Below are positions 13,761 through 27,072 of a stretch of DNA of 64,000 bases, in pieces; position 1 is the first letter of the stretch; each line of letters begins with the position of its first letter. Under the pieces are notes generated by a model. The model searched no databases. It saw only the letters and a program-made list of their open reading frames with translations, and was not told where the DNA came from. The DNA comes from Climacteris rufus. Taxonomy: Eukaryota; Chordata; Aves; Passeriformes; Climacteridae. Made by a program: the position numbers and the translations under genes. The DNA lies in assembly GCA_013398175.1 (NCBI GenBank), contig VZRZ01003223.1:62001-126000 (forward strand). The letters run 5' to 3'.

Positions 13761-14331
13761 TCTATCAAACAGAACGGCAAATTTTATCACTGACACTATA
13801 TCGCCAGTGGTGGTAGACAGGTCAAGAACTGAAGCATTGATTAAATATTCACTCTAATGCTTAGTATATCAGGAAACAGTGTAGGGAATCCTACACTAAT
13901 ACATTTTTTACATATAGCTAACCAAAATCTTCCAGTTAAGCTCAACATTCTGGCCAGTGTCTCTGAAATACTCCCAAGTAATTCCAATTACATAAACAGA
14001 AATTAGCAGTGAAGCACCTAATACTGTTACACATCTAGCTTTCACAGTAATACCTGATACTTTGGTGGATAAGGATACATTAATGCTCAAAATAAAAGCA
14101 CCGTAAGAATAAACAGAAAATAACCTGTAGCTTTCATGTGTGTTTAAGAGTCCTATTTACAAGAGCTATCTGTTGTTTTCTGGAAAAAGCAGCAACAGTC
14201 AAAATAGGCAAAATGCTCTTAACCCTGCTAACAATCTTGTTATTGCAAGTCTCTAATTTCCACTTAGAAGCAAGACAAATATCTTATTAAGCTAATTCTG
14301 CGTCCTTTCTGATCTCATCTCCCTGTGAGGG
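13761..14331. other. Intergenic, no gene recognised
   Basis: AT-rich sequence between two retroviral remnants. I see no gene, motif or repeat. Confidence 0.4.
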
Positions 14332-14549
14332 TGATGCCTAAAAGGCTAGCCCAAAAACTGAGGCCAGGCAGGAGTAAGGGAATAAAAGGTGGGTATTTAT
14401 TTGAAGGGCCTACAAAGGTACATTTAGGGCAGACAAAGCCCCCTCCTTGGGGCATCACCCAAAACGGATGACGAGTCACGAGTTCTCCACACTGTTATAG
14501 GCTTGGTCCATTGGCATATCAGCACAGATTTACCAATTAAAACTTTACA
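14332..14549 (-). mobile_element. 3' LTR of a gammaretrovirus-like ERV (copy A)
   Basis: Read on the minus strand, this 218-bp unit starts TGTAAAGTTTTAATTGG and ends GGCATCA. It contains an AATAAA signal within CAAATAAATACCCACC. A purine-rich tract and an open frame end immediately upstream (14550-14821), which is the layout of the 3' end of a provirus. The same unit recurs in opposite orientation at 28905-29121. The short LTR with AATAAATACC resembles avian ERV1/gamma-type elements, but the class is inferred. Confidence 0.68.
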
Positions 14550-14821
14550 ATTTCCCCCTAGCTCACCCCCCCCTCCCCCACTTTAGAAGCGTGGGTCTGG
14601 GCAGCCCGAATGTCCTTGGGTGAGTACAGAGTGGTAGTGTTATGTCTATAGAAAACAGCAACCAACGAGATATAAAGCACACACGCCAGACAATGCAGGA
14701 TTTGAAAAATATAAGGGTTAAAACCTAAGGCAACAAGGAGAGTGTTAATAGGGTGTTGGTTATTTTCATTTATTAGCAGAGTTAATTCTGAATATCTTAC
14801 AAATAATTTTTCTAAACTCAA
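14550..14821 (-). pseudogene. ERV envelope-like C-terminal remnant plus polypurine tract
   Basis: An 87-codon minus-strand frame (14821-14558) ends in TAG eight bases before the LTR. Its middle (roughly residues 35-60) is a hydrophobic stretch that could be a membrane anchor, followed by a short polar tail. The last codons are read through a G-rich polypurine tract (about 14561-14583 as C on the plus strand). Position immediately 5' of a polypurine tract and a 3' LTR is where retroviral env ends, so I infer an env transmembrane tail. No other env motif survives and the rest of the provirus is missing. It is a non-functional fragment. Confidence 0.5.
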
Positions 14822-16296
14822 ATCACTTTTCTACCTGTAAGTGCACATTTTTGTGACTCTCCTACAGATGCAGCCTCATGAGAGCTGGCAACAGGGTATG
14901 AAGGAAGAATTAAGCCTATTTTCTCATAGAGACTCTCTGCTGTATCCAAATACAAAACTCACAAATCAGCTAAAAGGTAGTATCAAAATTACCTCAAAAA
15001 AGGATAATAAAAAGGATTTTACATTTTAAAAGACATACTGAAGCCAAAGGCTGTCTAGTGAAAACTGATCCCTGAAATTTCCCATCAGTGATAAAGCTCA
15101 CCAGAAATACTTCCACTTTAAAATAATTTTAATCAGCTGGGCTACTCTGAAAACAGTTTCCCTTAAGAGAGTAAGTCTTAGTACAGTCCAAGCTCCTTGG
15201 TTCAGAGCAAACTTAAAAGAAAGGCTAGCAGTGCTGGAAATCTGGGAAAAGAAAAGGAAGTCCGGTGTCTGTAAGTTTTAGCTATGAACTCTTGAAGCCA
15301 CTAGAGCACAAAGTCAGTGCTTTTCAAAAATCAGACAGAAATGAGCAATAACATGGAAATTCACACATTCCAGAAAGACAGAAAATAGATCTGTGGTTTT
15401 CTGACTGATTTTTTTCAAGGGAGAGAAGCCAGAACTTTAAGCAATCCTTCTTCAGGTCAGCATATAGAGGCACTGCGTCTTACGACTCTTCTCTTTTCTG
15501 GATTGCCAGGAATCTCAAAGCTGCATTGTATTTCCCTAGGGATTCAGTGCCTTTATAATGTTTTAAGAGATCCTAGATAAATTAAAATTGACTGTTCCCA
15601 AATTAATTTTCCATTTTCCATCTCTCATCTGTATCTCTTCTCTGTGAAAATGTAAAATTAACTGAGCTGTAGCTGAACAATAATGTCTCTAATAGAGTGG
15701 TCAAAAGTGTCAAAGCTAAACCAGTGTGTTTTGGTTTTTTTTCTGCAGCTTGCATTTAATCAATCTAAAGTAGGAATCTAAAGAAGAAAAATACAAACAT
15801 TTTATATTTGCAATTCATTAAGCAGCTTATTACAAAATATGTTCCTTAGTCACAGTCACAGACAGTATTTCTAATACACTGACTTCCTGTTAGTGTTATT
15901 ACAAAGCTGAGAAAATCTGAGTTTACACTGTTCCAGCTAAGGCAGTCACATCACAGACATACTGAGCAATGTGGTGGGAACATGACTCTATTAACATTTT
16001 TGCTAATTCTGACTCATGCTCAATTCTGTCACGTTGACTTTCCACACATATTATTAATACAAGGATTAAACTCTGCTCCCATAAATGCTCATAGAAAGCT
16101 GATCTTTGCTGTAAGGGTCATAAAATCAAGCAAGCATCTAACTTCGCCTGTGAAAGAAGAATTATCTACTGAAGCCCAGTCATATTCCAATATGACTTGC
16201 ATATTCTAATCAGAAAAGGCAAGTACAATCTTCTACCTTTTCAGATGGGCAATCACAAGGTACAGGTAGGAAACTTGAGTTGTTCCCAACAAATAA
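14822..16296. other. Intergenic, no gene recognised
   Basis: The left edge may still be ERV internal sequence, since the copy at 28.7 kb does not reach this far and cannot define the boundary. The remainder is AT-rich without gene-like features. Confidence 0.4.
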
Positions 16297-18025
16297 CACA
16301 GAATCGTAGTCTGGGTGGCATTAGAAGGGACCTTAATATTTCATTTTGTCCAACCCCCATGCCCAAGGCAAGGACATCTTTCACCACATCAAGATGCTCA
16401 AAGCCTCATCCAACCTGATCTTAAAGACTTTTAGGGATGGGGCATCTATCTCTCTGGGCAACCTGTTTCAGTGTCTTACCAACCTCACTGTAAAAACTGT
16501 CTTCCTTATATCAAACCTAAATCTTTCAATTGCAGAAAGTCTTTCTCTGTCTTTCTGCTAACTTGTCTCCTTCACATATTGAAAAACTGCTGTAAGGTCT
16601 CCCTTGCAGCCTCCTCTTTCCCAGTCTTGAACAATCTCAGCCCTCTCAGCCTTTCCTCACAGGAAAGATGATCCAGCCCTTTGACCATTCTTGTGGCCCT
16701 CAGCTAGACTCACACCAACAGGTCTTTCTGATACTGGACACAGTACTCCAGGTAAGGTCACAAAAGAGAAGGCAAGAATCACTCCCGTGTACCTGCTCGT
16801 CATGCTCATTTTGATGGAGCCCAGGAGATGTTTAACTTTCTATGCTACAAGTGCAAGTTGCTAGCTCAGATCTAATTTTTCATCTACCAATATTGCCAAG
16901 TCTTTCTCTTGAGGCCTGCTGTCAACCTATTCATCTCCCAACACATACTGATATTGGTCACTGCCCTGACCTAGATACAGGACCTTGCATGTGGCCGTGT
17001 TTACATCTTGGCGTTATCTGCAAACTTACTGAGGAAGTACTCACTTCCACTGTCTCTGTTGATATAAGGATATTGAACAGTACTGGACCCAGTATGGACC
17101 CCTGAGGGACACCATTCAGTACTTCTTTCTATCTGGACATTGAGCTATTGGATTAGCAACTGCATCTGTTAGTTCCCTCAGGACTCTAGGATGCATCCCA
17201 TTCTGTCCCATGGAATTGTATACTTTTAATTTCTTAATTTCTTGAGCCTGATCTCTCATGGTAGATGGGACTTCATTGCTCTAGTTCCTCCCTTGACATG
17301 CAGGGACTTGAAAGAAGTAGGAAGAAAATTATCAGTGAAAACTCAGGCAATGCAGTTCTTGAATACCTCAGTGTCTCCACATCAGTTGTCTCATTTATTA
17401 GGGGTGTGTGGAGGGGGTCTTTCTTTTCTGACTAACAAACCTGTGGAAGCCCTTAGTATCTCTCACATCCTTTGTAAAGTTTAGCTCCAGCTGTGCCTTA
17501 GTTTTCCTGATCCCATCCATCCTTATGCTCTCAGCAGTATCCCTACATTCTTCCCAAGACCCAAGTCCCTGCTTCCACTGCCTATGCACTTCACTCATCT
17601 TTCAGCCTAACCAGAAAGTCATTCCTCAGACATGCTGGTCTTGCACCCCCCTTGTCTGATTTCTCGCACATGGGAATCAAGACTTCCAGGGCTCTAAGAA
17701 AAACGGCAATAATTTTGTGCCAGCTCCCTTTTGCTCTTTTATCCCTGAGGGCTGTTACTCACTAGTAACTAGTAATTAGTTCCTTAAATAACTGCAAGTT
17801 CACTTTCCTAAGGTTTAGTGTTTTAACTGTACTTTCACCTGGCACATACACCTCGACATCATGAATTCCATCATGGCATGATCACTGCAGCTCAGGATAT
17901 CACCAGCCTAGACCCCTCAAATAAGTTTCTCTATAATAGTGAGCAACAAGTTCAATAATGCATCTCCTCTGGCTGGGTTTCCTATCATCTGGATTAAGTT
18001 TTTAATGCAATAAATCATACAGGAG
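16297..18025 (-). mobile_element. Long CR1 retroposon fragment
   Basis: About 1.7 kb of CR1 in reverse orientation. It starts with the inverted 3' end (cacagaatcgtagtctgggtgg near 16297-16318) and continues through recognisable reverse-transcriptase-region blocks such as 'ccctcaggactctaggatgcatccc' (about 17175) and the 'atcactgcagctcaggatatc' segment (about 17880). All frames are broken by stops. The short plus frames across it (16346-17105 and 17242-17484) are antisense shadows of the dead ORF2. The left boundary is clear; the right boundary is approximate. Confidence 0.85.
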
Positions 18026-18664
18026 AACATGCTTGCACAAACACTTCTACAACTTTTACACCAAACATGTAGAGAGATCCTGAGAACAAAAGTTGGTCTG
18101 TTTTTTACCCCTGTATCAGCTGCTTTAATTATATATTAATATCTTCCTACAACTCTTCTCATTTTATTTACTACTCTACTTTGTAAAGACACACAGGCTA
18201 TTTTTGAAGCAGCTGGTTAAAACTAAAAATGTAATATCTTTAAAACCCATATATAATTAAGATTTCACCTTTAGTTTCTACTGCACTAATCATGTACAAG
18301 TAGGAAATACAAGTACAGTCAGATGTGAATTTCACCAGCAGCAACTTTTAATGATTTACAAGAATAACAAAAGCTAAGTGGAAACTTTTTTCCCAAGCAG
18401 CTTTCAATTTCACATATTTCCTAAGTCTTCCTTGCTTGTCAACTACCATTTGTGACATTCGGTAGATCTGCACTACACAAAATGGGAGATCTTGCTTAGT
18501 GAATTAATTAGGGTATTTAAAGTAAAGGTTCTTTCAAGCTTTTAAGAGCTTTGTCACACACAGGACACAAGTATGAAGTAAACAGTAAGCCCTGAAGACC
18601 TCTGCAAACCAGGTATCTGAAAAAGTTGCAAGGAGTCAATAGAGTCACACTGATTTTATAGAGC
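18026..18664. other. Intergenic, no gene recognised
   Basis: AT-rich spacer between a CR1 and a solo LTR. Nothing gene-like is visible. Confidence 0.45.
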
Positions 18665-19749
18665 TGTAGTGGATTGACCCTGGATGAATTCCAGGATCCA
18701 CCAAAGCTGCTCTCTCACTCCCCTCTGCAGCTGGGCAGGGGAGAGAAAACACAACAAATGGTCCACAAGCTGAGATAAGGTCTGGAGAAACCACTCACCA
18801 GATACCACCATGGGCAAAACTGACTCCAGTTGGGGATATTAATTGAATTTATTACCGATAAAATCAGAGCAGAATAATAAAAAGTAAAGTCAGATCTTAG
18901 AAACATCATTCCCCCCACCTCTCCCTCCTTCCCAGGCTCTACCTCCCACCAGTGGCACAGGGAGACAGGGAATGGGGGTTACGGTCAGTTCATCACACAT
19001 TTCTGCCTCCACTCAGGAATAGAAGTCTTTCCTCTGCTCCAGTATGGGGTCCCTCCCATGGAGGCATTTCTCCATGAACTGCTTCAGTGTGAGCCCATCC
19101 CACAGGCAACAGTTCTCCACAAACTGCTCCAACATCGATTGCTCTTCTCTGGGGTACAGTTCTTCAGGCACAGCCTGCTCCAGTGTGGGCCGCCACAGGA
19201 TCTCAAGTCCTACCAGGAGACCTGTTCCAGCATGCACTCCTCTCTCCATGTCTCTCCAAGTCCCTGACAGGAGCCTGTTCCAGCACAGGCCTCCCACAGG
19301 ATCACATCCTCTTCTCAGGCATCCACCTGCTCCCGCATGGGGCTCCTCCACAGGTTACAGGTGGATCTCTGCATCCCCATGGACCTCCATGGGCTGCAGG
19401 GGAATCTCAGCTCTAGTGCCTGGAGTACTTCCTGCCCCTCCTTCTCCACTGACCTTCATGTCTGCAAGGCTCTTGCTCCTCTCACATGTTCTCTCCCCTC
19501 TCTTCTCTGGCCACAATTACAACTGTGCAATTTTTTTTTTTTTCTTCTTGTTAAATATATTATCACAGAGCCATTACCATCACTTCTAATTGGCCCAGCC
19601 TTGGCCAGTGGCACATTCATATTGGAGCTGTCTGGGATTGGCTTTGCAGGCCACAGAGGAAGCTTCTGGTTGCTTCTCACAGAAGCCACCCCTTGTAGGC
19701 CCCCCACAAACACCCCCGCTACCAAAACCTGGCATGCAAACCCAATACA
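18665..19749 (-). mobile_element. Solo LTR of avian ERV, about 1.09 kb
   Basis: The plus strand begins TGTAGTGGATTGACCCTGG and ends AAACCCAATACA. On the minus strand it therefore starts TGTATTGGGTTTG and ends in CA. Flanks are AGAGC (18660-18664) and AGAAC (19750-19754), a 5-bp target duplication with one mismatch. The interior holds the degenerate 'gctccagtgtgggtccctcccatggg' type tandem motifs typical of a large avian ERVL-like LTR family, and a minus-strand AATAAA near 18846-18851. No internal viral genes adjoin it. The 112-181 codon frames on both strands are artefacts of these internal repeats. Confidence 0.82.
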
Positions 19750-21090
19750 AGAACCAAACTATACCTATCAGTTTTCGCTACCTTTTTTATCCCTTTTTTT
19801 TTTTTAATAACAAAACACTTATAACAATATACTTCTTGAAAGAAGCATTCCTAAAAGATTTGGAATTATGTACTAAGATTCTTTAAAACCATTTACATCT
19901 TGAAAGCAATGTTCTCGAAGTGTTTTGAACTGGATATTAAGATTCAGTAAATATATCATTCTGTACTTCATTTTCACCTTTTCAAATCACTGGCAGTCTA
20001 AAGCCTGAAATGACATACATATTGTGCTAAAGGTCTCATCTGGTTTATGATTCAATGAATAAATCCTATGTTATTGGTTTCGCTGTTTTAACAACAGTAA
20101 TGAACAGACACACACACACACACACGTGCAGCTACTAGGAAAAAGCACAAAGAAAACAGATGCTTTTCTTGTAGACTGAAAAGGATATTTACAGGTGATG
20201 AAGCAGTATAACTTGAAGTAAAATCTTCTCATTAGTTTCCATTACTTATTGCTACAACTTTATATTTTAGAATTTCAATACAGTTTTACTGTGCTTCTTA
20301 CTCCAACATAGGTCTGCAGCTGACCTAAAGGTAGCATCCCTGTACTATTTTTTCCCTTAATCTGGATTAATTTATTCAGCACCACATATACTCATTATGC
20401 TCTCGCAAACAAACAGGTCCCCCTTACTAGAATATTCAAGGGCCTCATCTTGTGAGTTGTCTCTGTTAACTGAAGTGTTTGCCCATGACATACACAGGAT
20501 TGGTCCCTGCTTCAGTGAGTTTTTGAGGCATGCATGGCATCATCTGTAGTTTAAATCAAAACATACGAAAAGAGCTAGTGAACCCCACTTGCAGGCGAAA
20601 AAATGTAACAAAACAAAACAAACAAACAAACAAAAAGCCAAATGAAAGAGCCAGTGAGATTCAGAATACCCTTGACAACACATGGCATTCAGTCCACTAT
20701 TTTGTACCTTAATGCTCCTCCTAAGTGAAATGCAACTCTTCACCTGAAGAGTGATTTTAAAAAAATCATAAGTTTTTTCAATCAATGTTAAGTGACTGAC
20801 AACATTATTCAGTAGGAACTTTTATAATATTGTGCATAAATCCAAAGCATTTCTGGAAGAAAGATCACATTGTTACATAATTACAGCTAAGTGGTTATTA
20901 AGCTATTTCTAGTTATTACTCAGACATTTTTAATTATCCTGTTCCACTTTATGGTTCTGATATTGTTCTAGAAATGTAATGATACACTGCAACAATCCAG
21001 TACTTCTCTGTATCATAAGACAACAATAGTAGGATTTCTGTTGTAAAGAGTTATGCAATCATCTATGTTTTATGTGCCTGCAGTGACTAC
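19750..21090. other. Intergenic with small simple repeats
   Basis: Contains poly-T (about 19792-19805), a short (CA)n run (20109-20125) and an (AAAC)n run (about 20611-20634). No gene is visible. Confidence 0.5.
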
Positions 21091-21098
21091 ATAATAGA

Positions 21099-21200
21099 TG
21101 TAAAGAGAAGTTTTTACACATGCCACCTTCAAAGCATGAAATAAGTGTGGTGTAAAGAGAAGTTTTTATACATGCCACCTTCAAAGCATGAAATAAGTGT
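21099..21200 (+). repeat. 52-bp tandem duplication
   Basis: A unit beginning TGTAAAGAGAAGTTTTTA at 21099 is repeated from 21151. The copies differ at very few positions (for example acaca versus ataca). The period is 52 bases and there are about two copies. Near identity indicates a recent local duplication. Confidence 0.93.
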
Positions 21201-21534
21201 CATCCTTGTAGAACTTACATTGATAATTCTTGGAAAGGACCCTCCAGAAACGTCAAGTTCATGTAAACATGAGTGCATGTAATGAATTCTCAAGGGCAAT
21301 TAGTGTATGACGCACAAGGACACCAGCAGCATTTCTGTTTTCTAAACTAACACACTGCAGCTCTTAAGACTGTATCGAGCTAATTAAAAAATAAAGCTCT
21401 GAAAAGAGGCTATCTAACTGTACAAGCCACGCTGAAGTGATGAATGCTGTTCTGCAAACCAGAAATACTGTGCATCAGAGGGGAACCCACTTAAGAGCCT
21501 TATGACTTCTCTTTTGTTACAACTTTTTTTATTC

Positions 21535-21850
21535 GCATTGTCCCGTTGTCACACCAGAGTAAAAGCCAAGGCCGAGTCCCAGCGCAGTCTTGGGCTGCCC
21601 CCGCGTGGCCGTGCCTTGGCAGCACACGTACGGAAATCTGCCCGGGATTTCATCCACCCTTCCCAGGGAAGAGCCTGTCACTGGACAGACGGTTTGCTGC
21701 TTGTAACGAAGAGACCAGGGCGCTTCACAGGGTGCTCTGGTGTGGCTTTTTTCATTGTACCCACTTACAAAGTACGTATCATTTCAACTGCAGAACACAC
21801 ACTAGAATCAGGACGTCTTTCTTCGGACAACAGTATTTCGTACTACCACA
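21535..21850. promoter_or_regulatory. Small CpG-rich cluster far from known genes
   Basis: About 300 bases hold roughly twenty CpG dinucleotides (for example CCCCGCGTGGCCGTG near 21600 and CACGTACGG near 21627) in otherwise AT-rich DNA. A 121-codon plus frame (21502-21867) and a 102-codon plus frame cross it, but neither resembles a known protein. It could be an unmethylated distal element, a noncoding RNA promoter, or an old GC-rich repeat. I cannot decide between these. Confidence 0.4.
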
Positions 21851-21867
21851 GTAATTTTGTACTGTAA

Positions 21868-24800
21868 TATTTTAATATGCCCTGGTGTAGCCAGGCAGGA
21901 AATAAGGAATTTTTACAAGTGCTCAGGAAGGGCTGAATGTGGATGCCACTGCAAATAGTGTAAATCACAAACACAAAGGCTTGTTAAGAGCATTTGAAAA
22001 ATATGTCAATAAAATATACATAAAAATTAAACTTACTGCAATACTCGATATGCAGACCTGAAGTCATGTTCAGTAAGCCCTACTTATTTAATCTCCTGTC
22101 TCTCAGTATCCCATCATTACACTTTCTATTACACTACATAATTATTAAATTTGTGATTGTCGTAGTATTTCTTACTCTATTTCGTTCAGTTATCCATTGT
22201 TCCATTTGAAATGTATTGAATTTTTAAAATTTAGTCAATTTTTTAACCTCATTTGATCTCCTTACTTCTGAAACACATCAGATGCAGTGTATTTCATAAG
22301 AGCTGGCAGTCTAAGATAAACAACAAAATATTTCCTTGTGAAAGACTAATTTAGAATTATTTTGTTTAAATCTGTCCCAGTGTTTTTCAAATGGGAGCTA
22401 CAAGCATATTCAGACTGATCACAATGAGTCCGAAAAATGCAGTGCTAGCCATCAATAACTTACTTTGCTTGGGGAAAGAAAAGAGGAAGAATTTTAATGT
22501 CCGGCCACAAGTGCCTAGATTAGCCAGCCAACTGCTGCAGGTCACTCCTTTCAGGGCAGTGAAGAAGGTTTTAAACATTTGTGCCCGCCAAATACTGTCA
22601 TTTTTCAATTCTGTAATCATCTTGAATTCTGATTTCAAAAGTCAGAAAAATCTAGTTCACAGAGGATATAATATTTTTTCTTGTTTGATTACATCACACT
22701 ACCAATTAACTAAATTAACTTCATAAATCTTTGCAGCAAGATTTACAATATTGGCAAGTATGTAATGTGTACATCCTTGTTTACACTTTTTCTTAAGAAG
22801 ACACTAGAGAACTTAGATACAGAAGTTTGGGGATTGAATTTTCAGACTCCAATACCTATAGAACAGCTTTTTGTTTGGTTGCAACAACTCCCAGATAGTT
22901 TATTAAAAGAACATCAAATTAATCTGTTTTTTTTGAGTTCACATGGGAATTAACAGTGTCTGACTAACACTCCAAGATAGTTGCAATCTATGAGGGAACG
23001 TAAAGGGGGTAGGGGACATTATCCATGCTTCTCTTACAATTTATGTCTGGTAAAACAAGAAAAAATCATGCCTTTTTCAATACAGAAAATTCAGTCTGTT
23101 CACAACAGCATAACAGCTCTAATTCTCCTTTGTTCCACCTCTTTGGGTTTTGTTCCTTTTTTGTGTGTGTTTGTAAGAAATGTGTTCCACATTCTGATTG
23201 TTTTAACTGATTTATAATTAATTGTGGCTAACTATGAGCAGCTTAATACGGCATTTTTCCCAGCCTCAAGACAGAAGGAGTAAGACGTGTCATAAATTCT
23301 ATACAAACATATAAAGTCTCCTTGCATTTAAATTTCAAAATTACAGGATTTCAGACACAACCAACTCTTCTTCTTCACATTTTTTTTTTAATTTCAATCC
23401 TGCAACTATGACTGGGTATTCTTCTATTTCTTATACCACTAGGTCCACCACCTATTTTTTTCAGCAGGTCTACATATTCCTTAGACTGCTCTTGTTGCTT
23501 AGGCAGCTACAACAGTCCTTCTTGCTGTCTTTCTCATTCACCACAAATTTCAGTTCCAGCTGCATTTGGCTCTTCTACACCACTTAAGAAATGTTTCTTT
23601 CTTTCATGCAACTCAACCCCACTTCCACTGGCGTACAACTGGTTTTCATACTTGAGTTCAGTCAGAGCTGCCTATTCAACCATGTGGACCTCCTGACATA
23701 TTGACTCAGTCTGGGAACTGCAAAACATGTTGTTACCATAACCGAAGGAAGCTATTCTTGACAATCAAAAAGCTAGCTTAGACCTCTCCAGAGCTGCATC
23801 CTGGGAGCTAATCTACAAGCTCACTCAGGAAGTCCATTCTTCTGGAGACAAGGATCATTGTTCTGCTACACTTTCTTTTCCTGCAAAACATGGGATAAAC
23901 TCAGGAAATCACTTTCTTTACACACTGATAAAGATGTGGCACCACTTATCATAAACACAATCTAAATTAAAACCTCTTACAAAGGTAAATGTACCCTTGT
24001 AAATGTCTGGAGGAATTTCATAAACATTTTTTACTTCTCTGCAATAGACAGGACACTCTTCTACTTATGCAGATGGTTTCTGTAATGCACATGGCCTCTA
24101 ATTCAAGTCTGAAGATAATGATACTAAAGATGACAGATGTATAGCTCACCCATGTCCAAAATCCCAGAGGGAACACCACTCTTGACCCACAAGTGCTTAA
24201 ATGTGCAAGGAACCAATTTGTTTGATCTGGTTGTCTCCAGAAACCTTTGTGTTTACCTACATTTTTCAAAGAGGACAAGTGTAATTACAGCATAACTTAC
24301 ACAAACACAGTCAAACACCACATACCATCACCTCAGCAAAATCAGGACACATATCAGGCAGTCAGAAGCCTTTTTTCTTCTTTTTATTGAAAAGCTGTCT
24401 GAAGGCAAATACTAACTTTTGCAAAATGTCTACCCCTGCATCCTATGTTTTGCATTCAAAATAGTCAGCATATTCTATGCTAAATGCCTTTACTATGAGA
24501 CACAGGATTTGAGTTTAAAATATAGGAATACAATTCTACCCTCTTGTTCCCATCTTCCCCTGCAAAACATTAGCTTGATCCCCATGTTTGTGTTCAACAC
24601 ATCTTCTGGGACCAGAGTGACAGTGTTTTCACATTTCTCTAAGCTAAGCTTCACTGAATATAAATAAGCACTCTAACCACGGGACTAGAGTCACAATGCA
24701 TCTTGTTTGGCCATGAAATTGAAATTCCATTCTGTTTCTGCATAACAGAGGAAGGCCCTAGGCTAGCTTATGACTTAATGATAAGTGGAGTCTCCAGGGA

Positions 24801-26127
24801 GACCGAGATGAAATTGACAAGGTGCCTCAGAGCAGAAAGTGAACTGTACCATGACTCCCACTCACTTCACATCTTCTGATTCAAAACTTGAATGTTTTCA
24901 TGTCACAGCTGGAAAAGCAAATGCAGGTTTTTGCTCTACTGTGAATAAAAACATAAACAAATCTGAAGATGCTTCTGTGCTGCTAAATGATAGAAAAACC
25001 CAAAATATTAAGAATCAACTACAAAAAAGGCAGTGATGAGCTGATTAATTCCATCAAGAATAAACCCAACTATTCTAACTAAACTAAGATCCAGATTATT
25101 TATGGGATATAGCTTTTGAACTAAAAATTCAATCAAGTTAAATCCTTTTCCGAAAATTACTACGAAGACAAAAGAACTAATATTACTAATATGCAGCAGT
25201 GCAACTTGCAACCTAATCATTGAATGCATTCCAATCAACAGACTACAGAAAGGAAATCCTATGCAAGTATTGTGACGTCAGGTTTGTCAGCACAACTCAT
25301 TGCAACCTCACCTCTGTGCAACAGTACAAAATGTTATGGACAGGTAGATAAGCTCTGATGCATATCAAGGCACTGAGCTTCCCTAGGCTTGCACTGAGTT
25401 ATTTGACAGAGACAGATTCCTACCTAGCATGGAGTTGAACCATGGACAAGCAAACATTCTCGGGAGCTACACAACTTCACCTCCAGATTTCTACATCTGA
25501 TCACTCAGCAAAGTACCCAGAGAGGACAACACTGGAAATTTACAATGCAATGATAAAAAAACCTTTTTTTCATCACTTCTCTTTCTCCTTTTCCCCACAG
25601 ATATTTCCTTCCTGAAATTATGCTTCTGGAATTGCTATTCCACCCATGCCACATACTGTAGTTTAGATCTTACTGTGGGAATAAAACAGAAACATAGAGA
25701 TAAAAAGTGGTATCCCCAATCTGCAAGGATAAATGACCTTCAAAGAGACTAAAGCCTGTGGGTCCAACCAGATGTTTCAGGAAGTGCTCGATGACATGAC
25801 CAAAACCTCCTTGCTTACGTAAAACAGCACTTAAAGACTGGCACTCTCAGAAAGGAAAAATAAAGTGCCCAAAGCAGATGTGTATTTCACAAACAAGTTT
25901 CTGACAGACCTGTTTCTGTTTTTCAAGAGGATACAACTCCAGGGGTCCCAGGAGCTTTCAACAAAATATAAGCCACAAGTAAGGCAGAATGCCCTCCTTC
26001 TCCACTATGACATAGCAGGGTGGAAGTTTTCCACATATAGTTTCCATCTTTCAAACATTAGTTTTACTAAGTTTTTCAAGAACTCTTCTTCTAAACAGTA
26101 ACAGAATTTTTACATTCACAAAATTCA
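21868..26127. other. Intergenic, no gene recognised
   Basis: More than 4 kb of AT-rich sequence. The open frames (60-111 codons, including 22391-22726 and its antisense partner) lack recognisable motifs, and I found no splice-linked set encoding a known protein. No repeat family is obvious by eye. Confidence 0.5.
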
Positions 26128-27072
26128 GTAGGCCCACTTCTCTTCAAGATCTTCATAAATGGACATAGGATTCAAAGGAATACTAAGCTTGCCAACAACA
26201 CTAGACTGGGAGGAGCTGTGAACTCCCTCAAAGACAGAGGGAGTCCTTGTAGAGAGACCTGGATAAATTAGAGGTCTGGGCAACCACCAACCCTATGAAG
26301 TTTTACAAGGGCAAGTGTTGGATTCAGCACCTAGGATGGGGCAACCCTGGCTGCACGTACAGACTTCAGAACAAGAGGCTGGAGAGCAGTGTCATGGAAA
26401 GGGCCATGGGGGTCCCAATCGACAGCAAGTCAAACGTCAGTCAGCAGTGCCCTGGCAGCCAGGAGGGCCAACCTTGTCCTGGGGGGCATCAGGCACAGCA
26501 TCGCCAACCAGGCAAGGGAGGGGATTGTCCCACTCTGCTCTGCACTGAGGCTTCACCTTGAGTCCTGTGTAAAGTTTTGGGCACCACAATCTAAAAAAAG
26601 ACATTAAGTCATTGAAAAGCAACCAAAGGAGGGTCATGGGGATTGTGAAGGGTCTGAAGGGGAAGCCATATGGGGAATGGCTGAGGTTACTTGACCTGTT
26701 CAGCCTGAAGGAGACTGAGGACAGACCTCAGTGAGGTCTTCAACATCCTCACAAGAGGAAGAGGGGCAGGTACCGATCTCTTCACCCTTGTGACCAGTGA
26801 CTGGACTCAAGGAAATGGCATGAGGCTGAATCAGGGGAGGTTTAGGTTGGCTATCATGAAAAGGTTTTTCACCAAGAGGGTGGCTGGGCACTGAACAGGC
26901 TCCCCAGGGAAGTGGTCACAGCACTGTCACCAACCTGACAGAGTTCAAGAAGCATTTGGACAATGCTCTCAGACATATGGTGTGATTCTTGGGTGTGCTG
27001 CCCGGAGTTGGACTCCATGATTCTGATGGGTTCCTTCCAACTCAGTCTATTTTATGATTCTCTGATTCTGTT
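26128..27072 (+). mobile_element. 5'-truncated CR1 retroposon
   Basis: About 940 bases of CR1 in sense orientation. It starts near the 'cttgccaacaacactagactgggaggagctg' block (about 26189) and ends with TTTTATGATTCTCTGATTCTG (about 27050-27070). Reverse-transcriptase frames are broken and there is no intact ORF2. Confidence 0.9.

Noticed and set aside
19013..19807. Frames of 112-181 codons on both strands
   Set aside because: They come from internally repeated motifs of the solo LTR at 18665-19749. The same pattern recurs at 60024-60829 in the related LTR.
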